From JACPVF01 sp964502095 (GTDB lineage: Bacteria; Chloroflexota; Anaerolineae; Anaerolineales; Villigracilaceae): a stretch of 64,000 bases of DNA. Of the stretch, positions 8,513 to 16,428 are shown one piece after another. The translations under genes were made by a program, and so were the position numbers. The stretch lies in contig CAZCUF010000011.1 in the NCBI GenBank assembly GCA_964502095.1, positions 50,799-114,798 on the forward strand. The letters are read 5' to 3'. How positions within the stretch are numbered: the first letter of the stretch is position 1; every line of letters starts with the position of its first letter. Below the pieces are notes generated by a model. The model saw only the letters and a list, made by a program, of their open reading frames with translations. It had not been told where the DNA came from and searched no databases.

Positions 8513-8520
8513 GATTCCCG

Positions 8521-8544
8521 CCGCAGGGCCGACCTGTGGTTTTT
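8521..8544 (+). terminator. Second terminator-like hairpin in RIO1 leader
   Basis: CCGCAGG (8521-8527) / CCTGTGG (8533-8539) with a 5-nt loop and TTTTT after it. Its arms resemble those of the terminator 40 nt upstream, as if duplicated. It ends 17 nt before the kinase ATG and may reinforce termination. Confidence 0.55.
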
Positions 8545-8561
8545 ATTTAAGGAAAATCAAG

Positions 8562-9530
8562 ATGAATCTGAATGACGCATATGAATACTTCGAGGATCTC
8601 GACGATCTCGATCAAGATACTGCAAGCCGATTGAATAGAAAAGTATCCAAAAAACGCGAATCGCACAAGCTGGAAGCGGACGCAAATCTATTTGTCCGCG
8701 CGCAGGAGGCGGCTCGCGAATTTAAGTTCACTTACAAAGCCGCTCGCTTCGAGGAAGCCTGGCTGTTATCTTCCCTGGCCGATATTGCCGGACAGCAATG
8801 GATTTCAGATGTGTTGCGCAAGGTCAAGGCCGGGAAGGAGGCCTCCGTCTATCTTTGCAAAGCGGGCGCGGCGACCCCCGGCGCGGAATTCGTTGCGGCC
8901 AAAGTCTATCGTCCGCGCATGCTGAGAAATCTGCGCAATGACGGTATGTATCGCAATGGGCGCCCCGATCTTGACGAAGGAGGCCGTGTTGTAATAGATG
9001 GCGGCAAACTGCACGCCATGCAGAAGAAAACCGAGTATGGCCGCGCGCTGTTGCATCAATCCTGGATCGCGTATGAATTTACCTGCATGCAGGAATTGTG
9101 CGCGGCAGGCGCGGATGTACCCAGACCGTACGCGATGTCGAGTAATGTCATCGTGATGGACTATGTCGGCAATGAAGGCATGACCGCTCCGTCTTTGAGC
9201 GGGATCGATCTTGAGCCATCCGAAGCGAAACTGTTATTTGACCGCGTCTTGCGCAATATCGAGATCATGCTTGCAAACGAGCATATTCATGGCGATCTAT
9301 CGGCGTATAACATCCTGTACTGGGATGGCGGCATTAAGCTGATTGATTTCCCGCAGGTTGTCTCGCCGAAAGCAAATCGCCGCGCCTTTGAGATCTTCCA
9401 GCGTGACGTACAGCGCGTCTGTGAATATTTTGCCGGGCAGGGCGTTGAACTCGATGCGCGCGCAATTGCACTTGATTTATGGACTTCACACGGCTATCGC
9501 GTTGCGAGCGCCGATACTGAAGGCGATTGA
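8562..9530 (+). CDS. RIO1-family serine/threonine protein kinase
   Basis: 322 aa. An atypical kinase whose archaeal and eukaryotic relatives act in small-subunit ribosome maturation. Seen: nucleotide-binding loop VKAGKEASVYLCKAG, Lys in FVAAKVYRPR, catalytic loop HGDLSAYN, and the metal-binding segment LIDFPQ that replaces DFG in RIO kinases. The ATG at 8562 is chosen over an in-frame upstream start at 8469 because it has AAGGAAAA in front and the RIO-like protein begins there (MNLNDAYEYFEDLDDLDQDT); the upstream codons run through the terminator. The acidic N-terminus is typical of the family. Expression is probably controlled by the leader described upstream. The gene meets the creatininase-family gene tail to tail with 13 nt between. 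Substrate in this bacterium is unknown. Confidence 0.93.
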   Translation: MNLNDAYEYFEDLDDLDQDTASRLNRKVSKKRESHKLEADANLFVRAQEAAREFKFTYKAARFEEAWLLSSLADIAGQQWISDVLRKVKAGKEASVYLCKAGAATPGAEFVAAKVYRPRMLRNLRNDGMYRNGRPDLDEGGRVVIDGGKLHAMQKKTEYGRALLHQSWIAYEFTCMQELCAAGADVPRPYAMSSNVIVMDYVGNEGMTAPSLSGIDLEPSEAKLLFDRVLRNIEIMLANEHIHGDLSAYNILYWDGGIKLIDFPQVVSPKANRRAFEIFQRDVQRVCEYFAGQGVELDARAIALDLWTSHGYRVASADTEGD

Positions 9531-9543
9531 AGGACAAGACCGA

Positions 9544-10725
9544 TCATTGATTAACCTGCTCTGATTTCTTTCCCCATAAGCCATAGCCTGCGTTTCGGCG
9601 AAATTCTCTGCGCGCGTATTGCTCGTGGATTTCCTCCACGTGAGCGATTTTTTCCTCAACGGCCGCTTCCAGCCATAAGCGGCCCTTTTCCGCGGTGGCG
9701 AGACTACCCGCTCCGTACGCGCCTGTCTTTGTATCGTCATCCCAGGGTGGATTCGCGATCAGGGAGCCGCTCTCGATCCAGTCCATGAAATAGGATGGCG
9801 TGGCGATAAAGTCTGTTTCATCCACTACGCGCTCCATGTGACACAAGTCCGGGCGCAGATACAGCATGAACGATGTTTCCAGTTCGCCCGCGTGGCCCAT
9901 GCCGCCAATCTTGGACTCCCGATATTTTTCCAGCGCGGCCGCACCGATCGGACCTGACGTATGCAGAAAAGACGTGGCGCAGAAAATGCGGCGATGGCGC
10001 TCCCCGGCATATTTCACTATATTGACGAGAAACGACATATTGCCGCCGTGCCCGCTCATGAAATAAAAACGGTCGAAGCCGCGTTCTGTAAGCGCGTCGA
10101 TCACAGCGACCCAGAAATCTTCGAAAGCGCGCCCGCCGGCATTCATTGTCGCGGCAAAGGAACTGCGATGCGCGCTCACTCCGAACGGCATGACCGGCAG
10201 AGTATAAGCGCGGGCTGAAGCCTTTCCGGCTGTTTCTTTTGCGATTGCGTCAATGATGATCGTATCCACAGAGAGGGGCAGGTGCAGGCCGTGTTGTTCT
10301 GTGTGCCCGATGGGGATCAAAATCACTTTGCCGCGCTCGGAATCGGGAGGTAGGGAATAGACTCCGGCCAATTGCGATGAGTGGGGCAGGGCGATGTACG
10401 ATTCGCCGTTGCGTTCGCGAATGAAGAATTGCGCATCCAACCCCTGCGGCGCCAGGCAATACACGCGCGTAAAGCCATCGTCGCGCAAACTGTCAAGCAG
10501 GTTTTCAACGTACGGGAAGAACACGGACTCTGGAATAGCGAGTCCACTGCCGCGCCAGCCGAACGGAAAAGATGGCAGGAGTCCGATTCGGCTGGGATTA
10601 CCCAACGAAACGGTGAGCTGGCCCAAGTCATAGCCTGAGCCCAGCGGAAGAATGAGCGGCGTGTTACGCGCCAGATTTGCAACTTCCGGCCAGGTCAGGT
10701 GATCGTAGTGAAAAAAATCAGTCAT
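9544..10725 (-). CDS. Creatininase-family metal amidohydrolase with duplicated N-terminal half
   Basis: 393 aa against about 250 for the usual family member. Residues about 115-393 are a normal creatininase fold: GHTEQHGLHLPLSVDT (metal ligands around Glu143, His145, Asp154), PFGVSAHR, SGHGGN (His226) and GHAGELETS. Residues 10-105 read like a shortened second copy: LTWPEVANLA...LILPLGSGYDLG, LLPSFPFGW, VENLLDSLRDDGFTRVYCLAP. They line up in order with the active half but lack the Glu, His and Asp ligands. Family members hydrolyse creatinine or cyclic amides such as F420- or mycofactocin-related intermediates; the substrate here is unknown. It begins 32 nt after the S9 peptidase stop on the same strand, so the two are likely one operon. 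Confidence 0.88.
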   Translation of the reverse strand: MTDFFHYDHLTWPEVANLARNTPLILPLGSGYDLGQLTVSLGNPSRIGLLPSFPFGWRGSGLAIPESVFFPYVENLLDSLRDDGFTRVYCLAPQGLDAQFFIRERNGESYIALPHSSQLAGVYSLPPDSERGKVILIPIGHTEQHGLHLPLSVDTIIIDAIAKETAGKASARAYTLPVMPFGVSAHRSSFAATMNAGGRAFEDFWVAVIDALTERGFDRFYFMSGHGGNMSFLVNIVKYAGERHRRIFCATSFLHTSGPIGAAALEKYRESKIGGMGHAGELETSFMLYLRPDLCHMERVVDETDFIATPSYFMDWIESGSLIANPPWDDDTKTGAYGAGSLATAEKGRLWLEAAVEEKIAHVEEIHEQYARREFRRNAGYGLWGKKSEQVNQ

Positions 10726-10757
10726 TTAGTGGATTTCGCGTAGCCAATATATTATAA

Positions 10758-12614
10758 TTATTTCGGCAATAAATACCAATCTAAAAACTGCTCGAGCCGG
10801 GCATACACGTCCAGCAGATTCTCGCGCCGCAGGAAGCCGTGCGGTTCATCGTCGTAGGTTTTATATTCGAAAGTTTTGCCTGCCTTGCGCAAAGCTTCAA
10901 CCCACTCTTCGGAAGATTCCGGCGGAACGATTTCATCCAATAGCCCATGCAGGATAAGCACCGGTTTTTTTACGTTCTGCACTTCCGCGATGGGGGAGCC
11001 GTCCAGATATACCTGCCGATGCCTGGCGGGATGGCCGAGGAAGATTTCCGTGTAAAGACGAAGTTCGCGGCAACATTGCGCCCAGGAACTGAGCAAATTT
11101 GAATCGCCGTATTTGGCCGCGCCGCAGGCGAAGAGATATTCAGGATCGCGCGAAAGCGAGCAGACCGTCAGATAGCCGCCATAACTGCCGCCAAAAACAC
11201 CGATGGCGGCGGGATCGATGCCCGGCATAGTTCTCAAATATTTTGCGCCGTATAAGCAATCCTGCGTATCGCCCTTGCCCCAATCTCCGTAGTTAAGATG
11301 CTCGAACTCCACGCCGAAACCTGTGGAGCCGCGATAATTCAACGCCAAAAATGTATAGCCTTTGGCAACCAGATATTGTGCAAGGATGTCCCATTCGAAT
11401 CCGTACAACGAGGAGGGACCGCCGTGCGGATGCACGATCGCCGCTCCGTTCGATTTTTTCGGTTTGAAGAGCAGGGCCGGTATCTCGAGCCCATCGAAAC
11501 TTTTATAGCTCACGCGCTCCGGCATCAGCATGTGGTTGAGCGTCAAAGCGGGCGATTGTGAGAATGTCAATTGAGTTGTTTGCCTGCTTTCGATATCGAT
11601 GCGATGGATATCCGGAACGCGGATTGGAGATTCAAACTCAAAGGTCAGCGACTTGCCGTCCGGGGACCAGGTGGGACGGGAGTGGAATCCCAGCTCGCTT
11701 CTCAGCGCGGACACCTGTCCTGATTCCGGATCGATAAGAACCAGTTCGAACGACATATCGCGGTTCAACGTCGCGGCAATAGACTTGCCGTCCGGCGACC
11801 AGTCTATATCTGCAATATCGTAGCCTTCCTTCGTAACCTGATGCATTCCTTCGCCGCTGGCTTTGATCATCCACAGATCGTCGTGACCGGCTTCCTGCGA
11901 AATAAACGCCAGCCATTCCCCGCCCGGCGACCAGCGCGGCGCCCACATGCGCACTTTGGGCAAGCCATGCACAAGATGGGTTTGACCGGTTGCCATATCC
12001 AGCAGGCGGATATCCAAACGATTCAAATCGTCGAAAGGGCGATAAACGAAAGCGATCTTTGTTCCATCCGGCGATGGTTGAGGATCCCAATGATCGCCGT
12101 TCGAGTCGGTGGTTAGCGCGCGCGGCCAGGCGCCTTCAATATCGGTGAGGATGAGTTGATCGGCATCATTGCGTTCCACGCCGACGATGATGCCGTGCGA
12201 ATCCGGCATCCATTTTGGGCTGGAGGCGGATGCGGTGAAATCGGTCAGCTTGCGCGGAAGCCCGCCGTCCACCGGAACAATATGAACATGATCTTTCATG
12301 GTAAATGCGATCCAGCGCGAGTCGGGCGACCACTGTGGAATTTCATCGTCCCAATACGGCACAAGTCCGCGCTCGGTGCTGATTCGGCTGGGCCAGCCCC
12401 CATTTGACGGAAGCAGATAAACGTCGGAGAGAGTTTCGCTGTCTTTGATGAATGCGATAGTCTTTCCATCGGGCGATAACGCCTGGCAACGAATCCGTTC
12501 AATCGAAGTGATCAGAGAAAGATTCCAGCCTGTTGGCGGCTTGAGGTCCGGCCGCGCGACCGACGGCCATCCGTTGCGCTCGTATTTTTCGACCAATTTG
12601 ACGGGTTTTTCCAT
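10758..12614 (-). CDS. Prolyl oligopeptidase family (S9) serine peptidase
   Basis: 618 aa. The N-terminal two-thirds is a TolB/WD-like beta-propeller with repeated SPDG(K/T) turns (SPDGKTIAF, SPDGTKIAF, SPDGKSIAA). The C-terminal alpha/beta-hydrolase holds the nucleophile GGSYGGY, the acid in HGLLDEIVPP and the His in DDEPHGF. These enzymes cleave short peptides or acylated N-termini, and the propeller gates access. ATG at 12614 is chosen because AAAGGAG sits 7 nt upstream; an earlier in-frame ATG adds a Phe/Arg-rich stretch with no support. No signal peptide, so cytoplasmic. It precedes the creatininase-family gene and is divergent from the peptide importer operon; a peptide-catabolism link is plausible. 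Confidence 0.92.
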   Translation of the reverse strand: MEKPVKLVEKYERNGWPSVARPDLKPPTGWNLSLITSIERIRCQALSPDGKTIAFIKDSETLSDVYLLPSNGGWPSRISTERGLVPYWDDEIPQWSPDSRWIAFTMKDHVHIVPVDGGLPRKLTDFTASASSPKWMPDSHGIIVGVERNDADQLILTDIEGAWPRALTTDSNGDHWDPQPSPDGTKIAFVYRPFDDLNRLDIRLLDMATGQTHLVHGLPKVRMWAPRWSPGGEWLAFISQEAGHDDLWMIKASGEGMHQVTKEGYDIADIDWSPDGKSIAATLNRDMSFELVLIDPESGQVSALRSELGFHSRPTWSPDGKSLTFEFESPIRVPDIHRIDIESRQTTQLTFSQSPALTLNHMLMPERVSYKSFDGLEIPALLFKPKKSNGAAIVHPHGGPSSLYGFEWDILAQYLVAKGYTFLALNYRGSTGFGVEFEHLNYGDWGKGDTQDCLYGAKYLRTMPGIDPAAIGVFGGSYGGYLTVCSLSRDPEYLFACGAAKYGDSNLLSSWAQCCRELRLYTEIFLGHPARHRQVYLDGSPIAEVQNVKKPVLILHGLLDEIVPPESSEEWVEALRKAGKTFEYKTYDDEPHGFLRRENLLDVYARLEQFLDWYLLPK

Positions 12615-12645
12615 ATATAAACTCCTTTGACTACCTTTATGAAAT

Positions 12646-12659
12646 AGAGTATATACTCT
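12646..12659. promoter_or_regulatory. Perfect 14-bp palindrome in divergent promoter region
   Basis: AGAGTATATACTCT, 31 nt upstream of the S9 peptidase ATG and just before a TACAAT -10 candidate (12682-12687) for the peptide importer. Size and position fit an operator for a dimeric regulator acting on both divergent units. The regulator is not identifiable here. Confidence 0.45.
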
Positions 12660-12699
12660 TTTCCTAAATAAAAAAATCCAGTACAATCTTTTGCAAGGA

Positions 12700-12753
12700 A
12701 TGATGAACCGCTATTTCAGAGATCGTTCTTCTTTCATCAGAGATGACCGCTAG
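12700..12753 (+). CDS. Possible 17-aa Arg-rich leader ORF before the peptide importer
   Basis: MMNRYFRDRSSFIRDDR with stop TAG at 12751-12753. AAGGA directly precedes the two ATGs, a cramped ribosome-binding site. Five of 17 residues are Arg. The stop codon abuts the terminator-like hairpin that begins at 12754. I found no clear antiterminator pairing, so this may be coincidence. Confidence 0.3.
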   Translation: MMNRYFRDRSSFIRDDR

Positions 12754-12803
12754 GCAACTCGCGTGAGGCTGTGTTCTGCCCTCATGCGGGTTGCTTTCGT
12801 TTT
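12754..12803 (+). terminator. Terminator-like hairpin in the leader of the peptide importer operon
   Basis: Fifteen-pair stem with two G-U wobbles: GCAACTCGCGTGAGG (12754-12768) / CCTCATGCGGGTTGC (12780-12794), followed by TTTCGTTTT. It is only 33 nt before the binding-protein ATG, so a role in conditional termination is possible. Confidence 0.55.
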
Positions 12804-12827
12804 AGACCAACAAAAGAGGAGAATGGC

Positions 12828-14453
12828 ATGAAACAAAAGATTTTCTATTTAATTGTGCTGGCCGCTTTGATTCTTTCGGCGTGCGGCACGCAGGCTTCAT
12901 CTGCACCTGCCGTTTTGCATATCGGCTGGGATGAGAATCCAGATACATTGAACCCGGCCTACGCTTTTCTGACTCAAGCGTACACGGTCTTTGATCTGGT
13001 GTACAGCACCCTGACCACCGAAGCGCCGGATGGAAAATATGTGGGCGTCCTGGCGAAAGATTGGTCTGTGGCCTCGGATGATATGACCTGGACTGTTCAT
13101 TTGAAGAGCGGGATCAAATGGCATAACGGGGAAGCGTTCAAGGCCAGCGACCTTGCCTGGGCGATCAACGCCATCATGCAGGACCCCGATGGGTGGTCCA
13201 CGTCGTCGAGCTATACCAGCGGCTTCAAGGAAGTCACTGCGCCGGACGATACGACCCTCCAAATTGTGACAGAGTATCCGATCGCGAACATGGATTATCG
13301 CCTGTCCTTCCTGTACGCAGTCTATCCGCCCGATTTTGAAGGTTTCAAAACGTCTGAAGACCTGCAGAATTTCAATAACTCCAATATCGTCGGAACAGGC
13401 CCGTTCAAGATCAATACTTTCGATAAAGACAAAGGTATTCTAATCCTCGACGCCAACAAGGATTATTTCGAGACTCCGCCGATTCTGGATCAAGTCATCT
13501 TCCAAAAGTTCGATAACGCCGATGCCATGGTGCAGGCCCTTAAAGCCGGCGATATTGACCTGATCGACGAAGTGCCCGCGACCGCATTCCAAACAATCCA
13601 GGGGCTTGCAAATGTCAAAGCCGTGGAGGAAGATGGCCGCTACTTCAACGAACTGATCATCAACTCGGTCGATCCCAAGAATGATCCGGCTCCCAAACGC
13701 AACCCGGCACTCGAAGATCCTCAAGTCCGCCTTGCGCTGGAGACTGCCATCAATCGCAAGGACCTGGTTGACATCGCGCTTCAGGGACTCGGCTCTCCCG
13801 GAGATACGATCGTGCCGCCGACGCTGGGCGGCGGTTTCTGGCATAACCCAAATATCCAGGTGGTTTCTTTCGATATTGCCAAGGCCAATCAGATTCTGGA
13901 TGCGGACGGCTACACACTCGGCTCGGACGGCGTTCGTACCAAAGGCGACTTGCGACTCGAGTTCCGCCTGCAATTCCCAACCTCCAACCCGGTTTACCCG
14001 CGCATCGCGGACATGCTGGCAGGTTGGTTCAAACAAATCGGCGTGAAAGCCAACGTCGAAGCGGTTGATTCGGACAGCCTCACCGCGGCGATGACGCCCA
14101 CCGGAGATTATGATCTCGTTATCTGGGGCTGGGGCCCCGATCCCGATCCGGATTTCATCCTGAGCGTTTTGACCACCGACCAATTTGTTTCGGGCGGCTG
14201 GAGCGATAGCGGCTATCACAATCCGCAGTACGACCAGTTGTATCTCGATCAGCAGAAAGCCATCGACAAGAATGAACGCCAACAGATCGTCTGGCAGATG
14301 CAGGACATGGTTTACAACGACCGTCCCTACGTTGTGCTGTACTACGAGAAATTCCTGCAGGCCTATCGCTCCGATCGGTTCACTGGATTCATCGAATCGC
14401 CGCTCGGAATCGATATCGCCCAATCGCTGGTGAGTGTAAAACCCGTAAAGTGA
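12828..14453 (+). CDS. Dipeptide/oligopeptide ABC importer, substrate-binding lipoprotein
   Basis: 541 aa, SBP family 5 (DppA/OppA type). Signal peptide and lipobox LILSAC with lipid Cys19; Family-5 features follow (PDTLNPAYAF, VHLKSGIKWHNGEAFKASDL, VGTGPFKI). ATG at 12828 is preferred over an upstream in-frame ATG because AGAGGAGA lies 6 nt before it and the signal peptide starts there. Anchored outside the membrane, it delivers peptides, or another ligand of this broad family, to the permeases encoded next. A strong stem-loop separates it from the permease genes, likely raising its mRNA level over theirs. Confidence 0.95.
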   Translation: MKQKIFYLIVLAALILSACGTQASSAPAVLHIGWDENPDTLNPAYAFLTQAYTVFDLVYSTLTTEAPDGKYVGVLAKDWSVASDDMTWTVHLKSGIKWHNGEAFKASDLAWAINAIMQDPDGWSTSSSYTSGFKEVTAPDDTTLQIVTEYPIANMDYRLSFLYAVYPPDFEGFKTSEDLQNFNNSNIVGTGPFKINTFDKDKGILILDANKDYFETPPILDQVIFQKFDNADAMVQALKAGDIDLIDEVPATAFQTIQGLANVKAVEEDGRYFNELIINSVDPKNDPAPKRNPALEDPQVRLALETAINRKDLVDIALQGLGSPGDTIVPPTLGGGFWHNPNIQVVSFDIAKANQILDADGYTLGSDGVRTKGDLRLEFRLQFPTSNPVYPRIADMLAGWFKQIGVKANVEAVDSDSLTAAMTPTGDYDLVIWGWGPDPDPDFILSVLTTDQFVSGGWSDSGYHNPQYDQLYLDQQKAIDKNERQQIVWQMQDMVYNDRPYVVLYYEKFLQAYRSDRFTGFIESPLGIDIAQSLVSVKPVK

Positions 14454-14461
14454 AATTAACA

Positions 14462-14499
14462 GCCAAAGCCCCTTTCAGCAGGAAGAAAGGGGCTTTGGC
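14462..14499 (+). terminator. Stem-loop between binding-protein and permease genes
   Basis: Perfect 15-bp stem GCCAAAGCCCCTTTC (14462-14476) / GAAAGGGGCTTTGGC (14485-14499) with an 8-nt loop and no T-run. Such intercistronic structures after binding-protein genes usually stabilise the upstream mRNA or cause partial termination. Confidence 0.65.
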
Positions 14500-14510
14500 A
14501 AAATCGACTC

Positions 14511-15488
14511 ATGAACCGCAGGGATTATCTCCTTCGCAAACTTGGCTTTTCCTTGATGACCGTGCTGATCGTGCTGGTCGTCAATTTTGTATTATTTCGA
14601 GTCTTGCCGGGCGACCCGGTGCGGGCAGTGATCGGGCGCAACGTGCGCATTTCGCCGCAGGTTCAGCAGGCTCTGCGCGTCCAATTCGGTCTGGATAAGC
14701 CGGTCTTTCCCGATCAGTTCTTCGATACGCTCGGGCAATGGTTGCAGGGAAACCTGGGCATTTCGTGGTCTCAAAGACAGCCTGTTGCCGATATTCTGAT
14801 CGCCAAATTGGGAAACACGCTTTTACTGATCGGCCTCGGGCAGATTCTTTCGATATTCTTCGGTGTGGCGCTTGGCCTGTTGGCCGGCTGGAAGCGCAAA
14901 ACATCGGTTGACGTGGGCGCATTGACCTTTTCGCTGATCGCGTGGGCCATACCCACTTTTTGGCTTGGCATCATCTTATTAGCCGCCGGCAGTACCTGGC
15001 TCGGGCTGCCCACGGGCGGTATCGTCAGCCCGGCCAATATCAACAAGCCGCTCTACACGGTCATTCCCGATGTGGCGTGGCATCTGGCACTGCCCACGCT
15101 CACTCTCACCATCCTTTACCTCGGCGAATATATGCTTATCATGCGCTCCTCGGTGCTCGAAGTGCTGAATGAAGATTACATTCTGACTGCCAAGGCCAAA
15201 GGCATGAGTCACTGGCAGGTGCTGATGCGCCACGCGCTCAAGAACGCCATGCTCCCGGTGGTCACGTTGATCGCGTTGAATCTTGGCTTTACCGTCTCGG
15301 GCGCAATTTACATCGAAGCTGTTTTTTCCTACGACGGACTCGGCAAGCTTTTTCAGGATGCGCTCACGAAGCAGGACTATCCGCTTTTACAGGGCGCGTT
15401 TTTATTGCTGGCCGTCAGCGTGATCTTCGCCAATATGCTGGCGGACATCCTTTATACTTACCTCGATCCGCGCGTGAAGGCAAATTAG
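14511..15488 (+). CDS. Dipeptide/oligopeptide ABC importer, permease (DppB type)
   Basis: 325 aa BPD_transp_1 permease. N-terminal helix at about 13-33 with the family motif FRVLPGDPV, four or more further helices, and the EAA loop near SVLEVLNEDYILTAKAKG, which contacts the ATPases. It ends in the usual YTYLDPRVK tail. Lies between the binding-protein gene and the second permease gene, which starts 1 nt after this stop. Forms the membrane channel with DppC. Confidence 0.95.
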   Translation: MNRRDYLLRKLGFSLMTVLIVLVVNFVLFRVLPGDPVRAVIGRNVRISPQVQQALRVQFGLDKPVFPDQFFDTLGQWLQGNLGISWSQRQPVADILIAKLGNTLLLIGLGQILSIFFGVALGLLAGWKRKTSVDVGALTFSLIAWAIPTFWLGIILLAAGSTWLGLPTGGIVSPANINKPLYTVIPDVAWHLALPTLTLTILYLGEYMLIMRSSVLEVLNEDYILTAKAKGMSHWQVLMRHALKNAMLPVVTLIALNLGFTVSGAIYIEAVFSYDGLGKLFQDALTKQDYPLLQGAFLLLAVSVIFANMLADILYTYLDPRVKAN

Positions 15489-15489
15489 G

Positions 15490-16428
15490 ATGCGCGGCCT
15501 GACCGAATTTTGGCGGACGTTCCGCCGCAACAACCTCGGACTTTTGGGCGGGTTCCTGATTCTGACGGCTCTGCTGGCCGCCATCTTTGCCCCGCTGTTG
15601 ACTCCATATCAGCCCACCGATGTGATCCGCGATGTAAATGGAAGCGGCATGACCTTTGCTCCCCCGTCCGCTCACGGGCCGCTTGGCACAGACGACGCCG
15701 GACGCGATGTTTGGTCGGAGCTTGTTTACGGAGCGCGCATCTCCCTGACAGTCGGATTCATGGCGGGTTTCATTGCCATGTTCGTGGGAAGCCTGTTTGG
15801 AATTCTCGCCGGTTACTTCGGCGGTTGGACCGATAACCTGCTCATGCGCGCCACCGATCTTTTGCTGGTCATCCCCGATCTGCCCTTGATGCTGGTGCTG
15901 GTCGCGACTTTGCGTCAGATGAAACTCAATGTTTCCCCACTGGTGATCATTATCCTCGTAATCGGTCTCCTCTATTGGACCGGCGCCGCGCGCCTCATTC
16001 GTTCGCAGGTGTTGACCGTCAAGGAACGTCAATACGTGGCGCGGGCGCGCGCCATCGGCGCAGGGCATATTCACATCATTCGCAAACACATCCTGCCTCA
16101 GATTATGCCGTTGATCGTCGCGAACACTGTGTTGACCATTTCAACCGCCATCCTGGTCGAATCCGGTTTGGCTTTTCTTGGCCTTGGCGACCCGACCAAA
16201 CCGTCCTGGGGAACCATGCTCAACTTTGCCTTCGACCGTAACGCAGTCACGAACGGCGCGTGGTGGTTCTATCTTCCGCCGGGACTGGCCATCGTCTGGG
16301 TTTCGCTGGGCTGTATTTTATTGGGCAATATATTGGAGGAAATGCTCAATCCGCGTTTGACCGCGCACCATCTTGAAGGCGATGAAAACATGATCGCCAT
16401 CGCGGCCAGTCAAAGGTCCGAATCATGA
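15490..16428 (+). CDS. Dipeptide/oligopeptide ABC importer, permease (DppC type)
   Basis: 312 aa. N-terminal FWRTFRRNNLGLLGGF is the DppC/OppC N-terminal extension and first helix; LGTDDAGRDVWSELVYGARISL is the hallmark DppC motif; the EAA loop is RSQVLTVKERQYVARARAIG. Overlaps the ATPase gene that follows by 4 nt (ATGA), so the operon is translationally coupled. Partner of the DppB-type permease. Confidence 0.95.
   Translation: MRGLTEFWRTFRRNNLGLLGGFLILTALLAAIFAPLLTPYQPTDVIRDVNGSGMTFAPPSAHGPLGTDDAGRDVWSELVYGARISLTVGFMAGFIAMFVGSLFGILAGYFGGWTDNLLMRATDLLLVIPDLPLMLVLVATLRQMKLNVSPLVIIILVIGLLYWTGAARLIRSQVLTVKERQYVARARAIGAGHIHIIRKHILPQIMPLIVANTVLTISTAILVESGLAFLGLGDPTKPSWGTMLNFAFDRNAVTNGAWWFYLPPGLAIVWVSLGCILLGNILEEMLNPRLTAHHLEGDENMIAIAASQRSES

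Noticed and set aside
8469..8561. Longer N-terminus for the RIO1 kinase
   Set aside because: It would be translated through two terminator hairpins; the start at 8562 has its own ribosome-binding site and fits the family.
12615..12686. Longer N-terminus for the S9 peptidase
   Set aside because: The ATG at 12614 has a well-placed AAAGGAG; the extension runs through the palindrome and promoter region.
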